A stretch of DNA of 64,000 nt from Lanius collurio (GCA_020086605.1 JACBWW010000017.1:12228126-12292125), one strand, 5' to 3'; positions 22,660 to 36,400 are shown, counted from the stretch's first letter. The notes: generated from the letters alone by a model not told the origin. Program-made: numbers and translations.

Positions 22660-25600
22660 ACTATAAAACTTAGCAAAGTAGGTAGTTGAGGCAGGTGTGA
22701 GGCTGTCAGTTTTGACATGATGCTTCAAGACTTTAAAAAAGGACATGTTTTATTGTTTGACTTCAGATGTCTACTGGTAAATTATTCTTTTAAATATGGA
22801 TTATTCTTTTTAGTGGATGCAAGTCAATCAGATGCTACTTCTTTTCATTTTCTGAAAACTTAGGCTTTACTATTGGGACCAAGTAGAAATGAGCTATTTA
22901 GCTTCCTGTAGGAGCTTGGAGTTCTGATGCATGCACAAAGACAACCTGTTTACAGTAATTGTCTATTTGAATAATAGAGGGATGAGGTGAGAAATCAGGG
23001 CTAATGCAGGGCATGGAGGCTTAAAATTTAAGACTGTATGTGGTTCATGCATCTTTTGAAGCTATTCTGTAAAGCCTTGTTCAGAAAGGAGATGTGCTGC
23101 AGTGAAAGATTTGGTGCAACTGCACAGACAGCTACACCATGAATGCTTGGACCAGTAATTCATTTGGGGCTATGAAAAGTGTGTCACTGGTGACTAGAAG
23201 TCCTGAAAAAAACACTAGGGTCCTGTTAAAAATACAGAGGAAAATACAAGACCAAAGGAGATAGTTTTTGGAAGCCTTTTTAGTGCCTTTTAGCTCAATA
23301 CTGATCTTTTAAATAATTATAATAAGATTGTAGAGAATACTGGACATCCTGGAATGGTGTGAAATAAATACAAGTGAAAGGTGAAAGAAGAAAATGAGAA
23401 GTGGTTTGCAGCTATCAGACATTCTTACAGAGGACATTAAAATAGAACTTACTTAGAGATCGGGGTGACATAACAGCATGGCATAAATTTCAATTTAATG
23501 CTGTTCTTTATTTTTACTGAACCTCTCTGTGCGTGTATACATACACGTGCATTTTGTCATGCTCTTTCGCGTGTTACAGCAGTAACTTTTTAAGCTGTGT
23601 CTTTTCAAATCTTCATTCAATACCAATTAATTAAATCGAAAGAAGTGTAATTGTAATCTTCTTACTTGATAATGGTGCGTCTCTCAGGTGCACACATAGA
23701 GGGTATGCAGATGTGAATAGTTCTGGTAATAGCTCTTCATCAATAATAGGAAGCAAATTTTCTGTTCTTCTGGTTGCCATGCTACATCAGGGATGAGTGT
23801 GACTGAGGTAATCAGAGTTCACTTGTATGGCACTTGCAGGGGCTTCCCTCTGGGGATTTCCCAGTGGGTAATGCTGAGGTGATAAAATTACGTCATCTCA
23901 GGGGTGCTGCTGTTGTAGTACTGCAGCACTCAGGACCACCTTGTTTATATTGAAGTGAAACACAAAAATTTTGCTATTTTTAGTAGCAAAAGAGTGGTTT
24001 ATTTGACTGGACATTTTATGACATTCTGTCCTCCCTTAGACTGGTAGTAGTAACTGATACACAGCAAAATAGGAAGACTCAGGAAAAGTGTTAACTAAAG
24101 AGCAAGAACTTGGAATTGCAAATGTAAACTGCTTCTTATTAGCTGCAATGGAACTCGAAATTGTCTGAAAAAAATTGTATCATAGAAAGCTCATTTATAG
24201 AGAGCAGTACTGTTAATTTCTAGTATTGGTCTCACACAATAATTACAGGTTTATTTGCCTTAGAATAACCATAAATAATGCCTCTTGTTCTACTGAAGCT
24301 GATAAAACTAAAGAAATTTTAAGAGAAGCCTTATGAGACTTTGAAGAAATCTACTTCCAGACATTATTATGTAGCTATTATAGTGTGAAAACTAAATAAC
24401 TGGAGATGCTCTAATTTTTTTTTTCAAAACCAAGGGAAAAATGTAACTGTTGACTAGTATTTACACACACTGGGGCCTCCCAGTTTTCCAAAAAAAGTTG
24501 AAATGTTGCTAGAATTCCACTCAGTGACCCAAATCTAAAATTTCCATTTAAATTCACATTTAAAGGTGGAGAGAAATAATACATCTCTAGGGCTTGCCTG
24601 TTTTTAGAATAACTCCCAAGTGTGGCAGTCATTGTGCACCTGTAGAGTTGCTACTCAAAAATAGTGCTTACCATTATATTCTACATTGACCCAAATGAAC
24701 CCTTTCATTGAAGTGACAAACCTTTTTCACTGCTTTTTCAGATGCTATAAATCTTGACATAAATAACTTTTGTTAGATAACTTCACTTTGTTCAGAAGAC
24801 ATGCAAAATAAGTTGGTCCACAGTACTGCTGGAAGAGAAATGATTATTTGCAGATGGCAGTAGCTCTGCAGGGATGGCCTGAAACAGAAAGTTTACCTTA
24901 AATAAGGCAAGTCATAAGTTTAAAATATCATACTTATTTCTAACTTAATTTTTATATTAAATTTACACGACTCTCTGAGTTTGACCTGATGCTTTACTGC
25001 AGTGCTTACAGTGTAAGACATGACGAAAGTTGGGTTCCTAATCTGAACTGCTGCGTTGGGTGTTTTGTATCTTATTTCATGTGTGGGGAGACAACGGTTT
25101 TTGAAACTCCCACCTGTGCCTGATTCAGAGATACAGTGAAATGCATCTAGAGCATTGGTCCAAAATCCTGAATTTATGTAAAGGCACTTAAACCTGGTTT
25201 CCAAATAACAACATAACTGCAAGGTACCTGATGATTCCCTACTTTTATAGCAACGCTGCTTGAATATGTACCCAGCACTTAAGACAACAGTGATCAACAG
25301 TTTTTTCAAAACATTTGACTGTTGACACCTTGCAAGTAAACTGTAGAGAGTTTGGTAGTTACTAAAAATAACAGCTTGTGGGTGCTATGTTGAAGTAATT
25401 TTCTGTGTGGAAGTGATTATAGGAACCACTGAGTGAAGTCGCTTATGCCAGCAGCCATTCACATCCCATTACTGTCTCTTCAGACGTGCTTACCCTGCAG
25501 TTCGGGTACCTCGTCCCCACGTGCAGTTTCTGTTAATCACCTTACAGAAATGGAGGTGAGTGGACTGGGGATTGGCCTTAATTTCAGGGGTAGGGAATAA

Positions 25601-28600
25601 AGAGAAAGTGTGGATGTGAAGTCCTGGTTTGGGAAGACTGGAGCATGAGGGGGTACGGTAGGGAGGTGGAGTTTCTCCTAATTTCTGTCTGCTTTAAGTG
25701 TACTTGTACTGAGCTACTGAGTTCTTGCTACCCAATAAATCAAATTTTAGAAATCATCTGAACTTCATCTGAAGCCTGGACTTTCTTCCCCTTCCTTCAA
25801 GTCCACTGACAGCAAATAAGGCAACCTATGTTTTGTTTCCTCTATCTGTCTTTTGTTTCTGTTCCAGCAAGAGGCTGTGGAGTCTGAGCCTCTTGTTTGC
25901 TGGCTAAGTGTGCTGCCAGGCTCACACAGGATACAGTGGTGTTGTTTCCTGTCCTGGTTGCTTTCCTATGAACAGTCGTCAGTGAACTGCTCGGGTTTTA
26001 TAAAGAGCCCCAAGTTCTATATGTACTTGATGTACTCTGTCAGATTGACTTTGGAGAGTTTAGGCAGAGGGTTGGCAGTTTTTTGGCTCTTAAGTTGGTG
26101 AAGGCAAGAGATTTGTTTCCTTGGACTAGGAACTGTTCAGACCAGGAAGACTAGGCATCTTCAAATACCTAAAGAATTGTCCATTCAAACAATGAAGGAA
26201 GCTGTAGTCTGAACTCAGGTGACTGGATCTTGGGTTGCTGTTTAAGAATTGAGTACGATTCCATCTAGCTCTTGGGTACAATTGTGTCCCACTCCAAATC
26301 AATAAAGTGGATTAAGCTAAACTGGAACAAGGTACTGGGGAAGATCAGATGTCTAAAGTTAATTCATCATACAGATGAGTCTTGTGCAGAATATCTATTA
26401 CTCCTTAGATGATTTTTCTTGTTAGGGGAGATTTGAGTGATACAGTGTAGCTTGTGGCAGTTGCCCTGAGTTGATCTTAGATGCTTGGAGTTTTATGCAA
26501 GAAGTAGGCAAATCAGTTATTTTTTAATAATTTATTTGTGTTTTTAATTTCCTCCCTTTCAGGAATGAGTGAAGAAGTATTAATAAATGCTCTAATGTTG
26601 ATGTATTTGTGTGTGTGTTGGTGGTTTTCTTAATAGATGAATAGGCAAGTTTTCCTAAAATCACAGTGCTGTTTTACACAATGTATGTGTGTGTTTTTAA
26701 ATATAGATGTATCTATTTTCTTTTTTCTCTCTAGGGTGAAGACAGACTAGTGTTTGGTTTAATTTGTGCACCAATTGCTTTGTCAGTGTGTGTTGTTTTA
26801 CTGGGGAGGAGTCAGGCACCATGGCCGTTTCTTGGGTGTCTATTCTATGCCTTTTTTAAACTTGGGATGGGTTTTTTGTTCTTTGCCCCTGAACTACTTT
26901 TAAATCTGTCAGGGATTTTATTTAATGCCTCAGAGTAATCCTTAGTGGTTGTCTACCTTAGTTGGTTTTGGATTAAGTTTGGTTCACTATCTAGCTGTAA
27001 ACCCCAACTAATCACATGTTAGCTGTTCATAAAACATGGAGAGGTTCAAGCTTGCAGAACAGGGAGCTGTGTGGTCATTCATAGCTCTAGCTTGTGGGAT
27101 TTGTGTGAGAAGCAGTTCAGTGTTGTAGTCTATATTTGCAAAAATAAGATTTTAGTAGAATTGGAGCTAGTAGAACACTTTGATTTTGTAGTTGTTTCAA
27201 AAGTAGCTTCACAAGATCTTGTAGGGTGGAACATTTAGCAGGTTCTGTAGATCATCTTCAAGAAGAGGCATTTGAAAAAAGTCCTGTCAGTCTTGCTCTG
27301 GAGGTGGGATTGATGATGATTCCACTGACTGTGATGGGAGCTTGTTTCTCTCACATCTCACTCAGTGAAGTTTCCCGGGGTGGCTGCTCCTCTCAGCCTT
27401 ACCAGCACTCCTGTATAGAGTGTGTGTACTTGGTCTTGAAGGATTTAGAACAGTTTTGAGTGTTCTTGTTTACTATCTTGTGTGAAGCAGACACACAGCT
27501 TCTTGGCCAGCCTAAATCAAGACCACAGGAGTGTTAGAGACTATAAAACAAAGTAAGAGGCTGAACAATTTTTAACACTTACTTTGAAAAATGTTTGAAA
27601 TTACAATACCTAATAGACTGATCACAGAGCATTTTAAAGTTAACTAACTCTTCATAGGTGTTATTTTTTAAGCTTCATAAACATAGGTTCTTCTGCTTCA
27701 GTCAGAGCTCCCATAATTGACTTGAGGTTTTCCATTGATACGGGATATATGGGAACACTTCTGGAAAATTATTTATGTCATAGTCCATGACAGATTTGTA
27801 ATTTACTTTTTAAAAAACATGTAGTTGATTGAGTTGAATGTAGTAAAAAGTATCATATTTATTTCCTAAAGGCTTTCTAATCTCCCTGTCTGTATTCAGA
27901 ATTAGATCAAAGTACTATTTGTAGTATTTTCTTTTTGTTGTTACATGATTATTAACAAGTTCATACAACTTGAATACTCATTCTGATTGGGCATGTCTGT
28001 CAATTTCTGACACAAAATCCTCTTCATATTCTGCAAGCTTACACTTTTTTAAAGTCTCTTTTTCCTTATACATTAAGAGCACTTTAAGTTGAATATCAGC
28101 ATGAGAGAGTTTGTTTTTTGAATGTTTTTGTAATATAGTTAGTATTCAGGGCTGAATCATACACTGTCAAGTGTTTAAAACAAAAAACTGGCAGTAATTC
28201 TTATATGGTTATGCAGCTGTTCAGTAACAGAAATCCTGCTGTACATTTGTGCTGCTCACTGTCTCATAGTTAGTGAGATTAATTGCTGTAACTCATGCAC
28301 CCAAGGTGCATTTTGTTAAATACTGGTTCTTCCTCAAGTATTGTTGCTAGCATGAGTGGAATGGATGGATACTCTGTTCCAGGGGAGCATTTTGCAAAAG
28401 AGGAGCTGCCTTTTTAGTAGAGATCACCATCTGTGGAAAGAGAGGAGCATCCTTCTTAGCCTTGTCCATGGTAAAGTGATGTGAGACAATTCATACAAAG
28501 TGGTTAGAATGGTCATAGTTCTCTGTTGTAAGGTTCACTGAAGCAAGCTGATAAAAAGAAAACCCAGTCCATGCTGTCAGTGACAAGGAATGTGATACCC

Positions 28601-30863
28601 AGTTGCAGCCAGGTTATCTTCAAATGCAGGAGCTCACGTGCAGCTGGAAGCAGTGTAACTGCCGCAGTATTGGGCTCACTGAGGGCTGTTTTGCCCTGCC
28701 AAGAAGCAGTTGACCCTGTGGCTGCCCTTATGAAATCTTATACGCTCTGTAGTCACTGGACTTGTTAGAAAAGTTTGACCTCTTCCTGTTTTGAAACTCA
28801 GAATTCTGTGTCTTAGTGACATGTGACTTAGTGACATGACTCTATGAGAAGGATACTTATTTAAAATCCTGTTCTGTTTAGTGGTTTTTCTCTGAAGCCC
28901 AAAGTGTTCTTGCTTTAGATTCAAGTTCTTCAAGTTCAAATACCTGTGACCTAAAATACGGATGCCCAAGTTCCACCGAAGCCCACAAGCCTGTAAGTTG
29001 TTTGTATTCAGTGTGTAGTACTCCAAGTTCCTAGTCAAATGCAGACTTAATCCTACAGTTAAGTTGTGAACTTTGTGGCTCCTCTTAGTTTAAATGATTT
29101 GCGTGAAGCGTTGCTTGCTCAGTTTGGAATGTACTTTCAGATTTTTGTTTGTTTTTTAATGAAGTATTCCATTGAGGCCTCCCGTGGCACTCTGCCATAC
29201 ACATTCACGGTGTGCATGTGAGAATATTTTCTTTGGGAATGTCTGAAGAAAACTACCTGTTACAGCAGCAATTTAACTGAAACAAGATTTAAACATGGTT
29301 AAAAACCATGGTTTTAACTGAAACATGGTTTTATGCCATGCTTGTTTTCAAAAGTGTTTAAAAATGATATACATAAATATATTTATATCAGATATATAAA
29401 CAAGTGCTTCCAATGAACTGATCCCACAGTACTTTGCAGAGAATGTTAGTATCTTTATCCCCCTTGATTGACACTCAGTAGTAATCTGCCCCAAATCGGG
29501 GACAGATCTGGGAATGGAGGCTTTGCTTTTTCAGCCTCAATTGAATGCTCTCACTTGGACTGGTTCCCAGGGATTCATGTCCCTTTTGGTGTTTTGACAT
29601 AAATGGACAGGATTATGCATTCTCAACCTGTGTATTGGGGGAAGGGATAGATATAACTGATTAGAGGCACACCTTTTTGCTGTTACTTACTCCACATTGC
29701 ACAAAGCATGATGATAATGTTTAAATGTGTTCATCCTTTCTCCATAAATAGAGCCTGCATGACAAAGTATCCCAGCTCCTGAGCAGCCACTCTCACTTTC
29801 CAGACCTGCTCTCTCCAAGCCCCTGCTTTGGGACCTGACTGTAGGAGGTGGGGCAGAGGTACAGAAAGAACTTTTAATGATAGTTGCTAATTAATTACCT
29901 TTTTCAGATAACTTGCCTTTATAGACCCTATTGTTTTATCAGGCTTCTTACTACCTTATAGTAGTCCATGTAAGATCACCAGATTTTTTTAGACATGGAG
30001 GCTTCTTGATGTTTAAAGGCAGTGGGAGGTCTGAATTTTAGTCTATCTATAACAGCCTACAGAACACATAATAGCAGCAGACTGTGAGGCAACCATATTC
30101 CACCACAGCTTGTTTTGGGTTAATGGATTGAAGTAGTATGGCAAGTGAGGAATTCTAGGTATCTGGATGGATGGGGCCCTTCTATAGTGAAAAGAAGCTG
30201 GCTGTATGAATTCAGAATAAGAACTACTTTAACCTAACTTTTAACAGGTGGCACCTGACAGCAGTAGTCGTATATTCACATATCATATATATATACACAT
30301 ACTCATGCATATGTTAAAATGTATATATAAATATACTCAGCATTTTAATAAATACAGAGTTCTTGGTAGAAAGCTAATACTTCAGTATTATCTGCTATTA
30401 GAAAAGACAATTTAAACAGGATGGACATTAACAACTTGCATGAAGTAGTGTGTCCTGTTTTATCAGTAGCCCCCCAGTCTTGCTTCCACATAAGCTATCA
30501 TTTGTAGCACCATCCTCATCTTCTCCTGCAACAGCTTTTGTTGCCTCTATTTCCTAGCTTTTTACTTAACCCTGTTTTTGGTTACCCCAAGCTGTTGACC
30601 AGAAACATGCTGCTCTTCTGATATGTGGTGAGTCAGAGAGACTTTCAGTATCTTAGTACTGTCCAGATATGTTCTGGCAAACTTGAGAAAATTGTTTACA
30701 AAGGTAAACAGATTTCATTCAGTTTGATAGTGCCCCAAAAGTTATGGCTGGATAGGGTGCTAATATTATATTCTAGAGAAACAACAGACACCTGATCTGA
30801 GCTTCATCCTAAAAACAGGGTGGGATAGGAAAAACCTATCCTAAAAAGACTTGTAGGTCAAAG
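22660..30863. other. Intergenic DNA, no supported gene
   Basis: AT-rich sequence with only short open frames on both strands, none of which I recognise. I see short low-complexity patches (GT runs near 26.6 kb, AT-rich alternating sequence at 30.28-30.34 kb) and a small palindrome cluster at 29.27-29.34 kb. No CR1 copy is clear here. Untranslated exons or lncRNA exons cannot be excluded from sequence alone. Confidence 0.7.
29272..29330. repeat. Local duplication with 14-bp palindrome
   Basis: TTTAACTGAAACA occurs at 29,272 and again at 29,313, 41 bp apart. Between them is the perfect palindrome AAAACCATGGTTTT (29,302-29,315), flanked on both sides by AAACATGGTT (29,291 and 29,321). It looks like a small slippage or template-switch duplication. 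Confidence 0.7.
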
Positions 30864-30930
30864 GGATGGATGGATGGATGGATGGATGGATGGATGGATG
30901 GATGGATGGATGGATGGATGGATGGATGGA
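30864..30930 (+). repeat. (GGAT)n microsatellite
   Basis: Sixty-seven bases of uninterrupted tetranucleotide repeat, just under 17 perfect units. The purity suggests a recent or actively length-variable tract. Confidence 0.97.
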
Positions 30931-31106
30931 AATGTGATTTTCCTGATATACTATGGAGATTAAAGAATAGAAGTTTATTTTGTTTGTCACTGAGGATAAA
31001 TGCTGACTTTGCTTATAATCTTCTTAATAGACCAGATTAATTAATATTACGGCTGTGTTCAGAGTTGAACCTTCTACTAGTCCCTGGAACACTCCTGTTT
31101 TCATAA

Positions 31107-31419
31107 TTAAGAAGAAATCAGGGAAATGGAGACTGTTACAGTGTCTCCGTTCAGGGACATGCCGTGCAGGGCTGCCCAATCCAATAACTCACAGAGGGGG
31201 TCCTCAGAAATGGAGGTGTCCATGGGTTTAAAGACGCCCCTCCAAGCTGATAGCACAGCTTCGGTGTCTGAGGCGCTGTTCGCTGTTTCCTCCGTAGGCC
31301 CTGCGGACATCTCAGCTTGGGGAAGGGTAGAGCGTCTCTAGAGAAACACGCTTGGCTCGCAGCGTGCAGCACGCGGCACTGCGTGTTCGTGTCGTGTCGG
31401 GTGCACCGAGTATGACGAC
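31107..31419 (-). mobile_element. Possible leader/internal remnant next to an ERV-type LTR
   Basis: A block of about 310 bp that is much richer in GC and CpG than its flanks. It lies just 3' of the LTR-like element in the minus-strand sense, where a provirus would carry its leader and start of gag. The minus strand is open for short stretches (31,107-31,310 and 31,151-31,372), but I recognise no retroviral protein in them and see no convincing primer-binding site. It ends abruptly in AT-rich DNA near 31,105, so any provirus is truncated. It could instead be unrelated GC-rich sequence. Confidence 0.35.
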
Positions 31420-31699
31420 TGACCCCGGGGTTGTGGCTGAGAGAGGGAGAGAGAGAAGACCAGCAGACAGGAATGATGCTCCAAGAAGAATGAATTTATT
31501 AATTAATTTCTACTGTACCATAGACCTTTTCTTCATAAGCTAATTGGTCAAAGACACACCACCCCCTTGGGGTCATTTGCCATAATCCTAAAACCTTAAT
31601 TATCAAAATATTTTTCTATTGAACTATAAACAAAGCTTTACAAGGTCGCAGGTGTTAAAACTTACTAACAGCTTCTGTGAGAGAGAAAAGCCTCCCACA
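31420..31699 (-). mobile_element. ERV-type LTR, minus orientation (about 280 bp)
   Basis: On the minus strand the element begins TGTGGGAGGCTTTTC and ends CCCCGGGGTCA, giving the TG...CA termini of an LTR. It holds a CCAAT motif (GACCAATTAG), AATAAA at 31,495-31,500 and a pyrimidine-rich U5-like segment of about 75 bp after it. I see no matching target-site duplication across the two ends, so it is not a clean solo LTR. It more likely belongs to a truncated provirus together with the GC-rich flank at lower coordinates. The family assignment is by structure only. Confidence 0.55.
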
Positions 31700-33362
31700 G
31701 GATTAGAAAAATAGCAAGGATTTTTCATGCTAGCAACATTTTTGTGTCCACACAGTGATGTGAGTTTGTTCCAGAAATGTTAGCTCTGTGTTTGAGAAGA
31801 TTATAACTTGAAACTAGAAAGAGGAAAAGAAATAAGAGTGCTGGATCTTGCAGATAATGATCTCATCGGGGAAGCTATTATAGGTCATTTGTGTCTTCTT
31901 CAAAGCTCTGAGTGTGACCTGTGTTGCAAAATATTAAATATGTGCTAAGACAGAGTGGAGTATGGCGCAGTAAGGCTACTTGTAAAAAGTTGTGTCAGGG
32001 CATTGTATGTATTCAGCAATTTTTTTTGCAATCCTGCTCTATTTTACAAACTAATCTATTCCTCACTGAGGTGTGCTAGAGATAAACACTGCAAATGCCT
32101 TTGTGTGCAGAGAGGAAGGAGAGGCAATTAAAAGTCTGCATGCTGTGAAATCTCTGGGTGCCAACAATGACTGCACAGACCTTTACCATGTTTTAGGGAA
32201 CAACTGGTTTTCCTACTGTCTGGGGTGACTGAATGCAAAGAGTTTTTGAAAGAGGACAGTAGCCTGAGTTGTTTTCACACTGGCTAAAATCCTGCTGGTT
32301 TGCATAAAGGTTTCTATTTTTATTTACTGATAGCAAACTCTTGGTGACAAAATGGCTCCTTCAGATCAGATGCTGTTTTATTAGAGTGCATCATTTTGTC
32401 TCTGACAAAAAAAAAAGGCAAACTTCTGATAATGCAGTGAAAGAACCCAGGGCAGCGCAGTATCTGGTATTGGCCTCCATCAAAGACAAGGAAAAGTACA
32501 AAGGACAAAACTGCTGGCCATGGTCTGCATCAAATGGGGTTGCCTCGAAGAGCAGCAAGTGAGAGGGCTTTTCTTTCTTTAAACTTGTTCCCTCCTACAT
32601 CATTACTGGGATGAGTAAGAAAAGAATTTTTTCTTTTGAATACATGGGATAATTTGCTTCAAGAAAAGCTAGTTCCACATAAGAGGCAGCTAAAGCTGCC
32701 CTGTGGGATCTTTATTTATTTTTTTCTTCAAAAAATTTTCATAATGCAAATTCTAAAAGCAAGCAGCCATTGTAAGGAGAAGAGAAACAACAAAATGTTG
32801 TGTTTGCTTGTCATTGCAGACCTTTTATACTTTAGTAACTTCAATCCTATGTGAAGCTTCTTGGCTGCAAGTACTGCTTGTCCAAAACATGGATTTTTGG
32901 TCTCAGATCTGTTCAGTCTAAAATTCCTTTTTTATTTTAGATAAGCTTAATAAAGCAGTATACATTGTTACTTCTATTGTATGTGTATTATATGCATACT
33001 ATATATTACTTATATAAGTATGTTGTTACTTTGATAGGTATGAAATTTATATATAAATCTTAGGTAAAGGTTCTTTTCCATGGCTTACTATGCCATATAT
33101 TATTATGTCGTCACACTGATGTTGCTGGAGTGAGGCTTGGTTCTAAGACATTAAGATGACCCTTGAACTTAGATTAGTTGATAAGTAGTTTATAGTTTCG
33201 GGTATTGGCAAACTCAGAAGCAACTAAACATTGGGAATTGTAACTTGGCTTCATGGATTTAAATTAAAACTTGCATATTGCCTTACATGAAACTTGCCTT
33301 TGTTTCAAATGACTTCTGCATCTGGTTGTGCACAGCCAAATGTTTTAAAGAGGTATCAAAAG
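31700..33362. other. Intergenic DNA, no supported gene
   Basis: AT-rich DNA with no recognisable coding region. It includes an alternating T/A-rich patch at about 32.98-33.06 kb. Short frames at 32.3-32.9 kb are not family members I know. Confidence 0.65.
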
Positions 33363-33490
33363 CCATAGAACCATTTAAATTGGAAAGAACCTTCCAGATG
33401 GTCAAGTCCAGCCATTAGCCCAGAACTGCCAAGCCCATCATTAGACCATGTCCCTAAGTGCCACATCTACATGCCTTTCAAATAAATTAT
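33363..33490 (-). repeat. CR1 LINE, 3' end fragment (inverted)
   Basis: Reads as the reverse complement of a CR1 3' end: CATAGAACCATTTAAATTGG, then 'AAGAACCTTCCAGATGGTCA', then ACCATGTCCCTAAGTGCCACA. It is an old, diverged copy that fades out after about 130 bp. Confidence 0.85.
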
Positions 33491-36400
33491 AGCTGCTTGA
33501 GCTACTTGATGTACCTCTTCTACATTGGTATTGTCACACTGGGAAGCTCTGATGTAACTTGTAGTTAAAATAATCCCATTAGCATGAGCACAAATTCCCT
33601 TTAAAGTACTCTTGCAGTAGTGTTACTGGATTTTAAAAGGTAAACTTCTGATTCTAGTGCTGCAGCCTGTATAAGAGTAAAGAAGGTAACAAAAAATAAT
33701 TTTGAAATTCTGGAATAAGTTTTGAGATATTAATTAGAATTTAACAGGTGCCCAAGGATTTTATGCCACAAGACTCACTGAAAGTTAGTGGATTTTGTGC
33801 TCTGCTTGCTGTTGCTCTGTTTTTTAAGATTCAGGATTCTTCATGCATTTCTCAAAGGCCTGGCTCCTGAAATCAAGGCATTTTCTTTGTCCTTCTTCCT
33901 TTTACCCTCTGAAGTTACATTTCTGTTTCTTGTAAAGAAAAGGCTGAAAGCGCAAAAGCAAGTAGAAAGGCTCAGAAATACAAATAAAAATAATTCAAAA
34001 TATTTTTCTTGATTTAACAGCAGTCTCACACTTTGTGCTTGGCCTGATGTGTATCATTTTCAGTGCCTGAAGCTGGTCATGGTCAAAGTCCATTTGAAAA
34101 TTTCACACCGTGTTATACTTCAGTCCTGTCAGATGCAATGATGGCTTTAAGAAAGGCACTCATAATCCGTGTCTGTAGAACATATATGGCTTTCTGTATA
34201 TTTAAATTCCTCTCTTAGTACCTTTAGCAACTACGCCCAGCTTTCCACAGTCATTATGGGTTACTCAGAACTGTCAGGGAAGCCCTTTTAGTCCAGCCTC
34301 AACGTGATCTGCAGGTGACAGGGCACAAGGTCTGGTTTGGAGACAGTTCAGGAGCTTCCAGGCTGGCAGAAGCTGGAAGCTATGTGGGATGCCAGGGGAA
34401 GCCTTGGGAGAGAGTGCATGCAGTAGCAATGAAGAAGACATGGCCTGTCTTCTGCCAGAAATACCAGCCTCACATGATGCTTCCCAGAATCAGGAATGTT
34501 AGAGGAACAAGTAATTTCAGGGCTGAAAAGAGGTTCCAGGGGATCTCCTGACATCACAATATATTTATCCCCTGCAAGCAAATACAGGAAAGGTAAATGG
34601 GTTTGTAGTACTTGCAGAGTACTACAACAACAAGGGATTTGTAGTACTTGCAGAGCTTGCTTTGGAGTCTGAAAGGCCAAAAATATGATCACATATTTTC
34701 AACATTTAGCTGAAGACTGATGATGGGATTTAGAAATGGAACAATTTATCAGACTGAAGCTAAAGATAGAAGTAAGTATGCTGTGTAAAGGGCAGGATGG
34801 AGACATTTTAATAAAACTAACTCTGAACAAGAAGGAATAAGCAGCTGGCAACATCCAGAGGAATTTTTCTGAGAGGAGTACGTCAGATGAACTGCCAGAA
34901 TTGTCTAATTTTTCAAATTTTTTTTGTTGATGTATATATTTAGTATCTAGCATGAAGAAAAATTTAGCACAATAGAAACAATTAAATCCTCTGCAAAATT
35001 AACACAAATTTCTATGCCATTCCACAATTATTTTTGACAAATGCTTTTAACTTGGCCCAAACAATAGCAAGGAGGCCTTGTGGGTGTCATAATATGCAAT
35101 CTAGACCTGAATGATTTGTTTCAGTCATCATAAAAGAGGGGACAATAGAGGAAACATGACAAAAATATAGACAACAAGTAGGGCTACACAGAATTTTGAC
35201 TCTCCTCTTTTTATATTCTCTTTGTGGTTTGCTTAAAGCCTCAGTTCCCAGATTCATGTAGTGAACATGTAAGATTTCATTACACAAAAACAAGTTTCTA
35301 ATTTCTGCAATTGCAAAAAAAGGCTTACACAAAGCAAGAAAAGGAACCAAAATACAACTTTTTAAGAAACAAAAAGTGAAATCTGCCATTACTCTAAAAA
35401 AAATCCAAAGGTGTAAAGACCTGATGCTGCTGTTAGAGCTCAGGTCAGTATTTATAGTGTATTGGTTGCTTGGACAGGCATTGCAAAGCCTTGTATCCCC
35501 CCCTTTCTTTCCTTAGCAACATTCTTTCAGAGCCTGGAAAATAACATGCCTCTGCCCTTTGTTTTATGTGCTTTTTCCTTCAGCAGATGCTGCTGAGCTC
35601 AGAGTCTGATTTCAGTTCTGATCTGGAATAACTCCAGGGGCGTGCACGAAGCCATCTCCCTTCTTCCCTCCTAACGGCATGGTGGCAGGGAGGAGACTCA
35701 AGACTATTGTTCTCCTTCCCTGTGTCCCTCCTGCAGCAGCAGCCAACATTGTTCCTGTTTATTTACTTTCCCCTCTCTGTAAACCAGCAGGGCTCGCAGC
35801 AGAGGGATGCAGCTCTCCTCATTAGAGTAATTAGGCTGATTTATGAGAGAGTGGCACAGTGAAGGAGAGCTTTCCTAATACAGTATTCCTCACAGGAGGT
35901 TGGGCACCCACCCAGCTGCTGGCAGGGCAGTGCTGGGCCTCCCCACCAGCCTGGATTGGAGAACGCCTGTCTCTTCAACCTTTAATATCAGTGAAAATGG
36001 ACAAAAACATGCAATAAACAATTTTTTTCTTCACATGATATTCTTCACAAGTTGTATGTTCCAAGTTAGTATTAGAAGTCAAAGTAATAGAGGAGAGGAA
36101 TCCTTCCTTTAACTAAGTGGAAATTTTGGCTTAAAAGTACTCCTCAAGCAGGTTTGCTATCACTGGAACAGCAAGAGCTGGTAGGGCTTTGTTTCTCTCC
36201 TGCTCTGAGGAAGTTTTGCATTACTTTTATGAAAGGTTTGTGTATGATGAGTGAGGAAATTTCCTTCTTCTAGGGCAAATATTACAAATATCCTTTGAAT
36301 ATACTTGGTGTCTTCATGGCAAAATACAGTGTATCCCAGGGAAGTCCTGCAGCACTTTGGAAGTCCCATTTAAAATGTACATAGGCCTATTTAAAAATAC

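Noticed and set aside
28921..28960. AAGTTCAAATAC resembling a tRNA T-arm
   Set aside because: No matching A box or acceptor stem could be found around it.
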